Origin: a virus
Length of the DNA: 48,936 nucleotides
Virus record (IMG/VR): IMGVR_UViG_3300046010_005057
Span: 1 to 48,936 of that record
Direction: 5' to 3' (one strand)
A program made the position numbers and the translations under genes. Below, piece by piece: positions 1 to 8,487 of this stretch (within the stretch, counting starts at the first letter, position 1; each line of letters begins with the position of its first letter). Below the pieces are notes generated by a model. That model ran no database searches and was not told the origin of the DNA. It was given only the letters and a program-made list of their open reading frames with translations.

Positions 1-363
1 ATGGTCGTCGCCCTCGTAGTCGAATCGGACGTCGTAGTAGTCGGGATCGTCGAAGAAGTAGTCGGTATTCATTTCCGACGTGTTCGTCTGCGCCCAGGCC
101 AGATATTCGGCCGCCTCCGCCTCTTCAGTGAAGAGGAAGTGGTGGTTATGGTGGGCAGTGATATTGAAGTCACCCATGAAGAAGTGCGCATACGGCTGAG
201 CCGGCGTCTGAACTTCTTCACCGATGCCTTCGTGAACAACGAAGTAGGCGCCGGTCAGATCGATCGGACTGATGTGAGACGACGAACCGAGGCCATGGAC
301 CTGATAGACCGTCTGTCCAGCATCGATAGCTGCTTTGACTTCTTCACGTGTGGTGAGCTTCAT
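1..363 (-). CDS. Hypothetical acidic protein, 3' end outside window
   Basis: ATG at 363 follows a good AGGAGAGG ribosome site, and the frame stays open through base 1, giving 121 residues without a stop. The N-terminus reads MKLTTREEVKAAIDAG; the visible C-terminal part is rich in D and Y (DDPDYYDVRFDYEGDDH). I recognise no family. An early promoter (391-419) lies directly upstream, so this gene probably starts an operon running off the left edge. The plus-strand frame opposite it is a shadow. Confidence 0.75.
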   Translation of the reverse strand, partial: MKLTTREEVKAAIDAGQTVYQVHGLGSSSHISPIDLTGAYFVVHEGIGEEVQTPAQPYAHFFMGDFNITAHHNHHFLFTEEAEAAEYLAWAQTNTSEMNTDYFFDDPDYYDVRFDYEGDDH

Positions 364-390
364 TTGCCTCTCCTATTTCCATTCTCGGTC

Positions 391-419
391 ATCGTATACC
401 AAAAGCCGATGACTGTAAA
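391..419 (-). promoter_or_regulatory. Early promoter
   Basis: On the minus strand: TTTACA (419-414), 17-nt spacer, TACGAT (396-391), followed by the SD and ATG at 363. It is a member of the repeated early-promoter family. Confidence 0.6.
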
Positions 420-428
420 CAGAAAATT

Positions 429-1430
429 TTACGTGACGCGGTAGGTGAACAAAGCACCAGGAAGTTTGCGCTTGTCAGAAGGGTATTCGGCCAACGCTCC
501 TTCCAAGAATGCTTGCCATTCGACAGTTCGCTTGGAGGTAGAATAGACCGCGTCTGCGTAGGCCTTCATTGACGCTCGAGCTTGAACCTGATCCTCGTCC
601 CAATACGTCTCGATGGTGTGTTTGAGAGCGTAATAGAACCGTTGCGCGTGGTTGGCAGGGTCCTGAGCAAATGAGTACATTGCGGTCATGTTAGCCGCAG
701 TCTCAGGCAGTGCCGCGAAGTCGCTGTGGACACACGCAAGTCCAGCAGTCATGGACTCCATGAGAACCAGACACGAGGTTTCTGGCCATGTGCATGGATA
801 TGCTAGAATGTGGTGCTCACGAAGAGCGGCTCGGATCGATTCGTTCGGGACAGTGTCGACGTAGGAGATTCGTGGGTTTGACCGACAGCGTTCGAAAAGC
901 TCGTGGAACGAAGCGTCTCTCTCTTCCCAGCCGTACAGCTTGAAGGAGCTGATCACGGTAAGGTAGATATCGAGTCCCTCGTCGACAAGGCGCTCAAACA
1001 CCGGCAGAAGAAGGTTAAGACCTCGATGCGGAGTCGAGAAGTAAATGAGCTGAATCGGTTCCTTCGGGCGTCGCTGATCGACGTCAATAGGTTTGACGCT
1101 ATTCTGAATGACGAACGTCTTCTCCCACGGAATTCCGTAGGTCGCGATGTAGGCTTGACGCTGCCAATGGCTTACGAACACGAAGAAGTGGAACTTGTTC
1201 CAGCCATTGTTCCGAAGGAACTCAGACTCAGGATCACCGGGTAGATCATGTGCCCAAAAGACCCGAATCTTCGACTCGTCGTATTCCCTTACACGGGAAG
1301 AGACGATCTGGAAGTCGGCCAGCATTTCCTCGGGAACCATCTCCTTAAGACGCAGAGTGAGTAGCTCTGTGCCACCCATGGCGTCCTTGTTGGTGTCATT
1401 GCGAATGACTTCACCACCACGGATTTCCAT
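429..1430 (-). CDS. GT-B fold glycosyltransferase (GT4-like)
   Basis: A 333-residue protein with GT4-type features: GGTE near residue 19 in the N-terminal Rossmann domain, an interdomain stretch around IQNSVKPIDV, and a C-terminal ETSCLVLMESMTAGLACV segment near residue 215. The last matches the ExxxxxxxE region that binds the nucleotide of the sugar donor. It would transfer a sugar from a nucleotide sugar to an unknown acceptor. In T4-like phages such enzymes modify DNA, virion glycans or host envelope; the sequence does not say which. The ATG at 1430 shares a base with the stop of the upstream gene, so the two are translationally coupled. Confidence 0.8.
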   Translation of the reverse strand: MEIRGGEVIRNDTNKDAMGGTELLTLRLKEMVPEEMLADFQIVSSRVREYDESKIRVFWAHDLPGDPESEFLRNNGWNKFHFFVFVSHWQRQAYIATYGIPWEKTFVIQNSVKPIDVDQRRPKEPIQLIYFSTPHRGLNLLLPVFERLVDEGLDIYLTVISSFKLYGWEERDASFHELFERCRSNPRISYVDTVPNESIRAALREHHILAYPCTWPETSCLVLMESMTAGLACVHSDFAALPETAANMTAMYSFAQDPANHAQRFYYALKHTIETYWDEDQVQARASMKAYADAVYSTSKRTVEWQAFLEGALAEYPSDKRKLPGALFTYRVT

Positions 1431-1594
1431 TACGCGAAGACTCCTCTGATATCGTTCTCGTGACGAAGGATACGAGTGTCATCCTCTCGCACATACATGG
1501 AACCGTAGGCCGGCACCCAGGAAATGACTACCGACTTATAGTAGCGCTCTTCCTTGTCCCAGACTCTCTTTGTCTCGATGATCTTCTGTTTCAT
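1430..1594 (-). CDS. Small hypothetical protein, 54 aa
   Basis: Start chosen at ATG 1594 (MKQKIIETK...), which overlaps the stop of the upstream small membrane-protein gene as ATGA. A longer version would need a TTG at 1615 inside that gene. Charged, no TM segment, no recognised family. It sits between the tiny membrane protein and the glycosyltransferase with overlapping junctions on both sides. Confidence 0.6.
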   Translation of the reverse strand: MKQKIIETKRVWDKEERYYKSVVISWVPAYGSMYVREDDTRILRHENDIRGVFA

Positions 1595-1686
1595 GGCCTT
1601 ATTCCGGTAATCCAAATCACCACACCGAGAACAGCCAGAACGGCGATCACGGTTAGGAGTCTGGTAAAGGTGAAGTCGCTACTCAC
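1591..1686 (-). CDS. Tiny single-span membrane protein, 31 aa
   Basis: A GTG at 1686 overlaps the upstream stop as GTGA, and the TGA at 1593-1591 overlaps the next ATG. The product is a short polar head, then one hydrophobic helix (LLTVIAVLAVLGVVIWITG), then IRP. The two 4-bp overlaps with flanking genes and the clean TM helix argue for a real gene. No SD is obvious beyond coupling. Function unknown. Confidence 0.5.
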   Translation of the reverse strand: MSSDFTFTRLLTVIAVLAVLGVVIWITGIRP

Positions 1687-2048
1687 GCGTTTCTCGTAAG
1701 AAAATGCGTCCTCATAGACGTCGGTTGAAACCACTTAAGCACCTGACCGCACGCGGCATCAAGGTCGAACGGCTTGCACGAAAAAACATCGATGTAGGCT
1801 TGATCCGAATTATCGCAAAAATGAGCTACGATATTCGAGGTCTCGATGAGCTGAATCACTGTCCAACCAGACAAGTGAGGCTCTCCTTCGCCGAAGTGCA
1901 CAACCTGTGGTTCGCCGTATGCGACCATATCGATCTTCTGAACAAGGTCTTTAACCCATGTATTCAGGTACGTTGGATCTGTGATCAGGTCGTTTCGACA
2001 ACCGTCGACATCGAGAAGAAGCTGGTGTCCCCAACATTTATTTTGCAT
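1683..2048 (-). CDS. speD: S-adenosylmethionine decarboxylase (SpeD) homologue
   Basis: 121 residues from ATG 2048 (MQNKCWGHQLLLDVDGC); an in-frame ATG at 2075 would add nine residues. The core IQLIETSNIVAHFC then YIDVFSCKPFD resembles the class 1 AdoMetDC region, where an E-S bond is self-cleaved to give the pyruvoyl group and a conserved Cys lies in the DVFSC strand. AdoMetDC makes decarboxylated SAM for polyamine synthesis. Phage SpeD-like proteins are known in T4-type cyanophages, where activity is not guaranteed. Here the usual ES dipeptide reads ETS, so processing would have to use the Ser after Thr; catalytic competence is uncertain. Confidence 0.7.
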   Translation of the reverse strand: MQNKCWGHQLLLDVDGCRNDLITDPTYLNTWVKDLVQKIDMVAYGEPQVVHFGEGEPHLSGWTVIQLIETSNIVAHFCDNSDQAYIDVFSCKPFDLDAACGQVLKWFQPTSMRTHFLTRNA

Positions 2049-2090
2049 TAAAGTCAAGCCGGCACTACGTATCATCTAATGTTGGATCCT

Positions 2091-2098
2091 TATAAATA
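2091..2098 (+). promoter_or_regulatory. T4-type late promoter box (plus strand)
   Basis: Exact TATAAATA on the plus strand, 57 bases before the endonuclease ATG at 2155. It is the only plus-strand late box noted, in front of the only plus-strand gene. Confidence 0.65.
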
Positions 2099-2154
2099 TT
2101 GTGTCGATCGCGATGCTGGTAACATCCATCGACTCTAGACTGAGGAGGTGCATT

Positions 2155-2769
2155 ATGTCCAGCAACATTACTTATACCGTCTACCGGACAACCAATCTGA
2201 TCAATGAGAAAATTTACATCGGCGTTCATGCGACTCCGAACGTGTATGACTCTTATCTAGGATCAGGAAAAGCTCTCAATAGAGCCATCACTAAATACGG
2301 TCGTGACTTCTTCTCGAAAGAGATCATTGCCAGATTCGACGAATCATCAACGGCGTATGATCTTGAGAAACAAATCGTGACTGAATCGTTTGTTAAAAAC
2401 CGATCGACCTATAATGCGAAGCTTGGCGGTCATGGTGGTTGGGACCACGTGTCTTCATCACCAGAAATCACGAAAAGAATTGGAATGACTCTCAGGGGAC
2501 GAACTCTATCACACGAACATGTTCAAAAAATTAAGACCGCTCTAACTGCACGAACTAGATCTCCAGAAGAACGACTTGCAATTTCTATTGGAAAGAGAAA
2601 TGGAAAGAAATCTATTCCAAAAAATCCAGAGATTCGAGCAGCCAAATTATCAGCTGCTCTTAAAGGCCGATCTAAACCAAAAACAAATTACTGTATTCAC
2701 TGTAAAGGATGGTTTGATGGTGCAAATTATCAGCGGTGGCATGGCGAGAAGTGCAAAGTCACTTCTTGA
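2155..2769 (+). CDS. GIY-YIG homing endonuclease (Seg-like)
   Basis: ATG 2155 follows GAGGAGG at 2142-2148. The 204-residue product has an N-terminal GIY-YIG domain (YTVYRTTN, then KIYIGVH, YLGSGKAL, and a catalytic-type Glu in DLEKQIV). NUMOD3-like DNA-binding repeats follow (GMTLRGRTLSHEHVQKIK, AALKGRSKP), then a C-terminal Cys/His finger (CIHC...H...C). It would nick or cut DNA and spread by homing. It is the only plus-strand gene, is more AT-rich than its neighbours, has its own late promoter, and its 3' end overlaps the convergent glutaredoxin gene by 11 bp. These are signs of a recent insertion between speD and the grx/nrd cluster. Confidence 0.88.
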   Translation: MSSNITYTVYRTTNLINEKIYIGVHATPNVYDSYLGSGKALNRAITKYGRDFFSKEIIARFDESSTAYDLEKQIVTESFVKNRSTYNAKLGGHGGWDHVSSSPEITKRIGMTLRGRTLSHEHVQKIKTALTARTRSPEERLAISIGKRNGKKSIPKNPEIRAAKLSAALKGRSKPKTNYCIHCKGWFDGANYQRWHGEKCKVTS

Positions 2770-3022
2770 TCCACTCCTCGAGTTGGGTGTAACCACCGAT
2801 GACCCTACGTTCGATTTGGATTTCGGTGTTCGAAGGATCGGCGTCTCTCAGCTCGATGATGTAAGGCACCGAACGGACCCCAGGAAATCGACTCATGAAT
2901 TCATCAGATGTGATGTCGATTCCGATGGTAATCTTCCGGTACGGGATATTTCTCGCTACTAGAAGATTTTCAGCCAGCACGCAGTACCGGCAGTCAGGCT
3001 TAGAGTAGATCAGTAGTTGCAT
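2759..3022 (-). CDS. Glutaredoxin
   Basis: 87 residues from ATG 3022. The thioredoxin-fold active site CRYC is at about residues 10-13 (KPDCRYCVLAENLL), followed by the cis-Pro strand VRSVPYI and GGYTQLEEW. As NrdC in T4, it would reduce the C-terminal cysteines of ribonucleotide reductase, whose subunits lie 1-4 kb upstream in the same direction. Its start lies inside the 3' end of the upstream gene (23-bp overlap). Confidence 0.85.
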   Translation of the reverse strand: MQLLIYSKPDCRYCVLAENLLVARNIPYRKITIGIDITSDEFMSRFPGVRSVPYIIELRDADPSNTEIQIERRVIGGYTQLEEWIKK

Positions 3023-3302
3023 CAGATTGGGCTTTCTTGGCGAACATGTCGAATGGTTTGGAGTTCTTGGGATCACCCCAAAGGTTGTCAGCGCGAACGC
3101 GAATAAACGGACGGTTCGTCTCGTTCTTGGACGGGTTCTCGATGGTGAGCCATGGATTTTGGCCCTTTTCCCAAGCCACGCGCTTGTCGTTCAGCTTGTC
3201 GAGTTCGGATTTTCCGGCAGCGATCGCCTGAAAGATGCCACTAGAGCGGTTGATCTTACCCTGCGAGGTGTACTTCGCGCGCTTTTTCTTACCCTTGGCC
3301 AT
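3000..3302 (-). CDS. Conserved phage protein, 100 aa, basic N-terminus
   Basis: Begins MAKGKKKRAKYTSQGK and contains LTIENPSKNETNRPFIRV, a block I associate with uncharacterised proteins of T4-like and other large phages. ATG 3302 overlaps the stop of the RuvC-like gene. The lysine-rich start suggests nucleic-acid contact, but no function is known to me. Confidence 0.7.
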   Translation of the reverse strand: MAKGKKKRAKYTSQGKINRSSGIFQAIAAGKSELDKLNDKRVAWEKGQNPWLTIENPSKNETNRPFIRVRADNLWGDPKNSKPFDMFAKKAQSDATTDLL

Positions 3303-3871
3303 TAGATGACTCCTTTTGTCAGTAGACCGTGTCGCAAAATGTAGTAGCTATCGATGATGTCGGATGATGGATTGTCTTGATTTGGTTTGACACCAAGTTC
3401 AGCTTTGATGTCTCGACCTTCTCGCTCTTTAAAGGATTCCTCCATGAGAGCTTTGTTAGCATTGCCCTTACCGGTTGCGGTCTTCTTCACCGCGGACGGT
3501 TGGAAGACCTCCATTGGAACGTCTGCTAGGCGTAATTTGTACTTAAGAAGGCCGGTGTTTTCGGCAATGTTGAAAACCAGGCCCTTAGCCGCGAAGGCGT
3601 AGCCTTCGAGGTAGACGACCGGAGTTTTGAGGGGAGCGATGATCTTTAACGCCCAATCGCTAATGGCGTCATACCTATCTATATTGTCGGAGTAGACCGG
3701 ATATGGTGTGACAGTAATATTTTTTGCTCCACCTTCGGCCTTCTTGTTCGACGTCAGTGAGTACACCTGGCAGTTAGAGAATCCAAAGTTCTTTGGATCA
3801 CCATTAAAGACACACAGCGCCGGCGAGGTGATGGAATAATCGCATCCAACAGCGACTATTTCAGTCGTCAT
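3302..3871 (-). CDS. RuvC-like endonuclease (Holliday-junction resolvase fold)
   Basis: Start set at ATG 3871 (MTTEIVAVGCDYSITSPALC); upstream in-frame residues overlap another gene. The carboxylates fit the RNase H/RuvC fold: Asp in GCDYS (about residue 11), Glu in VVYLEGYAF (about 89), the basic loop KKTATGKGNANK, and the Asp pair in SSDIIDSY (about 171-174). It would cut branched DNA during recombination-dependent replication and packaging, possibly replacing T4 endonuclease VII. 189 residues is normal for RuvC. Confidence 0.75.
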   Translation of the reverse strand: MTTEIVAVGCDYSITSPALCVFNGDPKNFGFSNCQVYSLTSNKKAEGGAKNITVTPYPVYSDNIDRYDAISDWALKIIAPLKTPVVYLEGYAFAAKGLVFNIAENTGLLKYKLRLADVPMEVFQPSAVKKTATGKGNANKALMEESFKEREGRDIKAELGVKPNQDNPSSDIIDSYYILRHGLLTKGVI

Positions 3872-4079
3872 CGTCTTCTTGTTCAGGATACGACGCAGCG
3901 TAAGCCAAGTCAAATGGGTAATCCTCGCCAAGGCATTCGTCGAGAGTGTCACAGTCTTCTGCTTCGAACACCGGAATAAGCGCGAGATAGATGATCTCAC
4001 GGGTACCTTCGTCTTCGACGTTCTCTTTGATGGCGCTGATGACTTCACTAAAAAGTCTCGATCCTGATGACCAACTCAT
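3861..4079 (-). CDS. Conserved small acidic phage protein, 72 aa
   Basis: MSWSSGSRLFSEVI...DCDTLDECLGED...EQEDDDD. The opening and the CDTL(D/E)EC block are familiar from small proteins of unknown function in many phages and some bacteria. The SD is AGGAGAA. The 3' end overlaps the RuvC-like start by 11 bp, indicating coupled translation. Confidence 0.75.
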   Translation of the reverse strand: MSWSSGSRLFSEVISAIKENVEDEGTREIIYLALIPVFEAEDCDTLDECLGEDYPFDLAYAASYPEQEDDDD

Positions 4080-4088
4080 GATGTTCTC

Positions 4089-5177
4089 CTATAGCCTACG
4101 CGCCGACAGGCGCTTCATGTCAATTTCGTTGCGGACTCCGCCGACGACGTACCGCTGGTTTTCGACTTCTTGCGGTGCGACTTGAACGTCAGCACCTGCA
4201 ATCCATCGCTCAGTCCATGGAAGAGGGTTCGATCCACCGTTGTAGGGGCTTTTGAGGTCCACCCTAGTCATGCGGCGGTGGGCGATCCATTCGATGTAAG
4301 CCTTCAAAAGATTCGCGTTCAGGCCGATCATGGAGCCATGCTGCATGACGTAGTCGGCCCAGACCTTTTCTTGATTGACGACATCGATGAAGTCAGCAGT
4401 GACCTCATCCCGCATCTCTTCCTTGATCCTAGCAAAATCATCGTCTTCCTTCGGAAGGATCTTGAGCATCTGTTGAGTTCCTGCTAGGTGCAGGTTCTCA
4501 TCGCGACAGATGAACTTGATGATCTTCGCGTTGGACTCCATCGACTGCATGGCCTCATAGAACGCCCACGAACAGGCGAATGAGACATAGAAGCGGATGC
4601 CTTCAAGGGCGTTGATGGAATTCAGGCATTGCCAAAGTGCGCGCTTAGTGTCATATAGACCAGCTTTTGTAGACATCGAATGGTTGTCGATGCAGAACTC
4701 TAGACGATCATAGTGAGTCGCCACACTCTTAGCCAAATCGGCAATCTCTTTGACATCTCCAATGTTATCAAAGACTTCAGACGGATTGCTATAGACGCCG
4801 CGGATGATGTGGGTATAGGACCTTGAGTGGATCGTCTCAAAGAACTCCCACGTCTTAATCCAAGTCTCGACTTCTGGAAGCGAAACAATCCGACCAAGTG
4901 TAGCCGACAGCTCACGACTCTGATCTGTATCGAGGACGATCTGCCTCTTCAGGTTCGAAGTAAAGATGTGCTGCTGATTCTTGTCCAGGACCTTGAAGTC
5001 AGGACCATCCTTCTTGGCGTCGATCTCTTGCGGGCGCCAGAAGTACCCACTCTGCTTCTCAATCAGCTCGAGAAAGAACGGGTACTTGACTTTGTCGTAA
5101 CGAGCGATCCCGACCGGACCATCAAGAAACATCTTCCGGTCGAGATGACTCTTTGGATTGGCGGATAGAGCACTCAA
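4089..5177 (-). CDS. nrdB: Ribonucleotide reductase class Ia, small subunit
   Basis: 362 residues. The iron/radical site matches R2: Asp in VLDTDQ, FFETIHSRSYTHI carrying metal ligands Glu and His plus the radical Tyr, and the later DENLH ligand motif. R2 generates the tyrosyl radical that NrdA uses to reduce NDPs to dNDPs. The apparent start is TTG 5177, overlapping the NrdA stop as TTGA; the next in-frame ATG (5132) would remove 15 residues. The operon continues into the RuvC-like and glutaredoxin genes. Confidence 0.93.
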   Translation of the reverse strand: MSALSANPKSHLDRKMFLDGPVGIARYDKVKYPFFLELIEKQSGYFWRPQEIDAKKDGPDFKVLDKNQQHIFTSNLKRQIVLDTDQSRELSATLGRIVSLPEVETWIKTWEFFETIHSRSYTHIIRGVYSNPSEVFDNIGDVKEIADLAKSVATHYDRLEFCIDNHSMSTKAGLYDTKRALWQCLNSINALEGIRFYVSFACSWAFYEAMQSMESNAKIIKFICRDENLHLAGTQQMLKILPKEDDDFARIKEEMRDEVTADFIDVVNQEKVWADYVMQHGSMIGLNANLLKAYIEWIAHRRMTRVDLKSPYNGGSNPLPWTERWIAGADVQVAPQEVENQRYVVGGVRNEIDMKRLSARRL

Positions 5178-7441
5178 ATCTTGCAGCCTTCGCAGTCATC
5201 AGGATCTTCCATTTCACCAGCGCCGTCCTCGACATTTACATAATAGAGGTTTTTTATTCCATACCTGTAGGCGAAGATCGTGTCATCGATCAGATCGTCC
5301 ATGCTTGGGGCAGGTGGTTCGTCTGGATTAGGAGACGGATAGAAGATCGGGTTGTAGTTGATATTGGCAGAGATGGCCTGATCCATCCACTTAGACCAGA
5401 TCGCGATGATCGACAGGTACCCGGTTGGGCGCCTGTGTGTCCATCGGTAGTCATACTTGTTCTTCAAACGACGCGACTCAGGAACGACTTGACGCGCGAA
5501 CGAGTCTTTTGAGCCCTTCGAGGTGATTGCAGCCGGAGGAGGTTCAAACCCATTAGTCGCATTCGCGATTTGGGCAGAAGTCTCAGCTGGCATGCCGGCC
5601 ATCAGAGTAGAGTTCCGAATGCCGTACTCAAGCATGTCTGCTTTAAGAGCGGTCCAGTCAAGTCTCAACTTGTGTGGTGTGAGTTCATCGACCTCGATCT
5701 TACGAGTGTCGTGAGGGAACAGACCCAAAGAGTACTTCGTGTCCATCCAATCTTGGCAAGGTCCGAACTCCTTGGCCAGGTCCACTGACGCTCTGATCAG
5801 GTAGTAAGAGAAAGCCTCAGCAAACTCATCGATCATCGCCAAATCCGGATCTTGATAAGTCGTGTCGTTCTTCGCCAACCAGTAAGCCAGATTGATGATG
5901 CCTACACCCAAAGGACGACGGCGAAGGGCTGATCGAGCCGCAGCTGGCAGCAAGTAGGACTGGTGATCGATGAGAGCATCGAGACCACGAACCGCAAGAG
6001 TACAGGCTCTCTTGTAGTCGGCAGGAGTCTTAATGAGACCTTGGTTCACCGCCGAAAGGATGCAAAGAGCGATCTCACCGTCCTCGTCATAGAGGTCTTG
6101 CAGTGGCTGGGTCGGCAAGGTGACTTCGACACACAGGTTGGTCATTCTAATCGCTGCTTGATAGGCGATGAAAGAACCGTGCGTGTTACAGTGGTCGATA
6201 TTCTGAAGATAGACCCGACCCGTGTCGTAACGCTCTTGAAGGATCGTTTGGAATAGTTCGAGCGCACTGATCTTATTGACCTTCAGCGACGTGTCTTGCT
6301 CGTACTTGACATAAAGCTCTTCGAACCGATCTTGGTCGACAAAGAACGCTTCGTACAGGTCAGGCACATCCTTCGGTGAGAAGAGGGTGACCTCCTGGTC
6401 ATTGAGTGCGCGTTCATAGAAGAGTCTATTGAGCTGGACACAGTAGTCCATATGGCGCACTCGGTTATCCTCGGTGCCCTTGTTGTTCTTCAGAACGACT
6501 AGGTCCTCGATATCCTTGTGCCACCACATAAAGCTAAGAGTCGATGAACCTTTACGGATGCCGCCTTGGTTGCACGACTGAGTAGCACTTTGGAAAAGCC
6601 GATAAAAGTTAACAGGACCAGTATGGGTAGTGTCACCATCACGGACAGCAGAATTAAGAGCCCTAATACTACCAGCACCAACGCCGATTCCGGCGCGTTT
6701 ACTAACGTATTTGACAATTGCACCAGTGGTGGCAATGATCGAGTTGAGCGAGTCGCCGGTTTCGATGAGTACACACGATGAGAATTGTCTTTCCTTCGTC
6801 CTGACCCCCGCCATGATTGGGGTTGGGAGAGAGATGATGTGTTCGCTGATCCCGTCATAATAATCCAACACCCACTTAATGCGATCGTTCTTGTACGAAT
6901 TGAAGAGCGTCATCGCGATGAGCATATAGACCATCTGCGGAGTCTCGAGATACTTATTCGTCACTCGGTTTCGAACGAGGTACTTGCCTCTGAACTGACC
7001 CATGGCAGCATAGGTGAGATCGAAGTCACGATCGTGCTTAATCTTCGAATTCAGAAGGTCGAGTTCGGCATCCGAGTACCAGTTGAGGATCTCCGGATCA
7101 TAGAAGCCAGGGTGCTCGTTGAGAACCCAGTTGATATGGTCTTTTAGTGATCTTGGTTCGAAGCCGCCGTAGACCTCTTTACGGAGGTGATAGTTGATCA
7201 GTCGGCCGGCGACGTACTGATAGTTCGGCGTTTCCTCGCTGATAAGATCGCCAGCGGCCTTAATGAGCGTCTCTTGGACATCAGAGGTTTTAATGCCGTT
7301 GTAGAATTGAAGTTGCGCCTTCATCTCGAGTTCCGAAGGAGAGACGCCCGTTAGATCTTCACATGCCCAGGAAGTAACCCGATGCAGCTTTTCAATATTC
7401 AATGGCTCTTTCGAGCCGTCTCGCTTCGTGACTTGGATCAA
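5174..7441 (-). CDS. nrdA: Ribonucleotide reductase class Ia, large subunit
   Basis: 755 residues. The N-terminal ATP-cone (about residues 3-90) implies allosteric activity control. Catalytic features are SSCVLIETGDS, the TNLCVE thiyl-radical strand, LCILSAVNQG with the second redox Cys, and the C-terminal swinging pair CEGCKI that glutaredoxin reduces. The start codon is TTG 7441 with a strong AGGAGG eight bases upstream, and it overlaps the previous stop as TTGA. Confidence 0.95.
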   Translation of the reverse strand: MIQVTKRDGSKEPLNIEKLHRVTSWACEDLTGVSPSELEMKAQLQFYNGIKTSDVQETLIKAAGDLISEETPNYQYVAGRLINYHLRKEVYGGFEPRSLKDHINWVLNEHPGFYDPEILNWYSDAELDLLNSKIKHDRDFDLTYAAMGQFRGKYLVRNRVTNKYLETPQMVYMLIAMTLFNSYKNDRIKWVLDYYDGISEHIISLPTPIMAGVRTKERQFSSCVLIETGDSLNSIIATTGAIVKYVSKRAGIGVGAGSIRALNSAVRDGDTTHTGPVNFYRLFQSATQSCNQGGIRKGSSTLSFMWWHKDIEDLVVLKNNKGTEDNRVRHMDYCVQLNRLFYERALNDQEVTLFSPKDVPDLYEAFFVDQDRFEELYVKYEQDTSLKVNKISALELFQTILQERYDTGRVYLQNIDHCNTHGSFIAYQAAIRMTNLCVEVTLPTQPLQDLYDEDGEIALCILSAVNQGLIKTPADYKRACTLAVRGLDALIDHQSYLLPAAARSALRRRPLGVGIINLAYWLAKNDTTYQDPDLAMIDEFAEAFSYYLIRASVDLAKEFGPCQDWMDTKYSLGLFPHDTRKIEVDELTPHKLRLDWTALKADMLEYGIRNSTLMAGMPAETSAQIANATNGFEPPPAAITSKGSKDSFARQVVPESRRLKNKYDYRWTHRRPTGYLSIIAIWSKWMDQAISANINYNPIFYPSPNPDEPPAPSMDDLIDDTIFAYRYGIKNLYYVNVEDGAGEMEDPDDCEGCKI

Positions 7442-7719
7442 CGTGCAGACCTCCTGGCCTTACGGTTTAGACGAACGGTGCCAGTTGGTCCAGCACCGGT
7501 CTTGCGGTATTGAGCGTTCAGAGCGGCTTCTTTACCGGCGCGCCTTAGTCCGGCGCGCTTTCCACCAATGATGAGATCATCGGGGATGTTCTTGTAGTAC
7601 TCAGCCTGCCATGCAGTTTGTTCCTCGGATCGCTTTAGAGCCCGTAGGGCCCCTTCGCCAAGGATTGGGCCGGTTTCTTTTTCGACGCGAACGGCATCGA
7701 CGGTTGATGACTCTTGCAT
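7438..7719 (-). CDS. Hypothetical basic protein, 93 aa
   Basis: MQESSTVDAVRVEKETGP..., with a basic C-terminal half (GGKRAGLRRAGKEAAL, RLNRKARRSAR). The stop overlaps the nrdA start. No family recognised; possible small DNA- or RNA-binding protein. Confidence 0.65.
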   Translation of the reverse strand: MQESSTVDAVRVEKETGPILGEGALRALKRSEEQTAWQAEYYKNIPDDLIIGGKRAGLRRAGKEAALNAQYRKTGAGPTGTVRLNRKARRSAR

Positions 7720-7767
7720 CTATTCCTCTTGATCTTTGTGTGTAGGGACCTATCTATTCGACCGCTC

Positions 7768-8025
7768 TCAGACGGCCTCATAGAGAGTATTAAATTCATT
7801 CGATGTCACGATAAAAATCACTCCATCATCGAGGTTTTCCATGACGTAGTCACCAGATTGAACGACTTCATGCCAGTCATCGCCAAATGGATAGACCGCA
7901 CCTAGACCGTCACCACCGTCTACTGCCTTCAGAGGATCCGAATCCGGAAGCTCTTGAACAGCCGGGTGATCCCCGAGCTTGAACCATTGGGTGGCTTCAA
8001 ATTTTTGTGTAGATCGAACGAGCAT
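7768..8025 (-). CDS. Small conserved phage protein, 85 aa
   Basis: The organisation KFEATQWFKLGDHP...GDYVMENLDDGVIFIVTSNEFNTLYEAV resembles a widespread phage family (often starting with VxIEAxQW and ending GDWIxxxxDGxxxxxxxxxFxxxYE) whose function is not established. The resemblance is by eye. Confidence 0.65.
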   Translation of the reverse strand: MLVRSTQKFEATQWFKLGDHPAVQELPDSDPLKAVDGGDGLGAVYPFGDDWHEVVQSGDYVMENLDDGVIFIVTSNEFNTLYEAV

Positions 8026-8034
8026 TGAATGTTC

Positions 8035-8487
8035 CTATGGAAGAAGGGTTGTACGAGCGATAAGAATGGCTTCCTGCATGGTCTTTACTTCCCAGCCGAT
8101 AGCCTCACGAATCATTCCGTGGTAGTGCGGATTTTCTTTGCCCTCGCTGACGAGGACTACAGGAACCCGAGCCTGGAATCCCCAGGCGATTTCCATCACG
8201 GTGCCGATAGAAACCTTTGTTGCACCGACGACGTTAGTGATGATCATGTCGCACTTAGTGGCGTCTCGGAAGTCCCGAGTCATGATTGCCCGCATGGTTG
8301 ATAGGTAGTGCTGGTCGTAAGAGTCCTGAATCGCGTGTTCGCCCAGCAGGTACTCTTTGTGGCGCATCGGACTAAAGGCGGCGATTCCTTCGTCAAATAG
8401 AACTGAGGCGGCTTCTTCGCGCCAGTTGGTAGCACCTTCATAGGAACATCCACTTATTGGACCAGCCAGGTATACTGATGGCCTCAT
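8035..8487 (-). CDS. Nucleoside 2-deoxyribosyltransferase-like protein
   Basis: 150 residues. YLAGPISG (residues 6-13) forms the nucleoside-binding strand, Asp residues lie in FRDATKCDMIITN, and SIGTVMEIAWGF (about 113-124) carries the catalytic-type Glu after S-x-GT. The family cleaves or exchanges the base of 2'-deoxynucleosides or hydrolyses dNMPs. Lying in the ThyX-NrdAB operon it probably tunes the deoxynucleotide pool. The start overlaps the thyX stop as ATGA. Confidence 0.8.
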   Translation of the reverse strand: MRPSVYLAGPISGCSYEGATNWREEAASVLFDEGIAAFSPMRHKEYLLGEHAIQDSYDQHYLSTMRAIMTRDFRDATKCDMIITNVVGATKVSIGTVMEIAWGFQARVPVVLVSEGKENPHYHGMIREAIGWEVKTMQEAILIARTTLLP

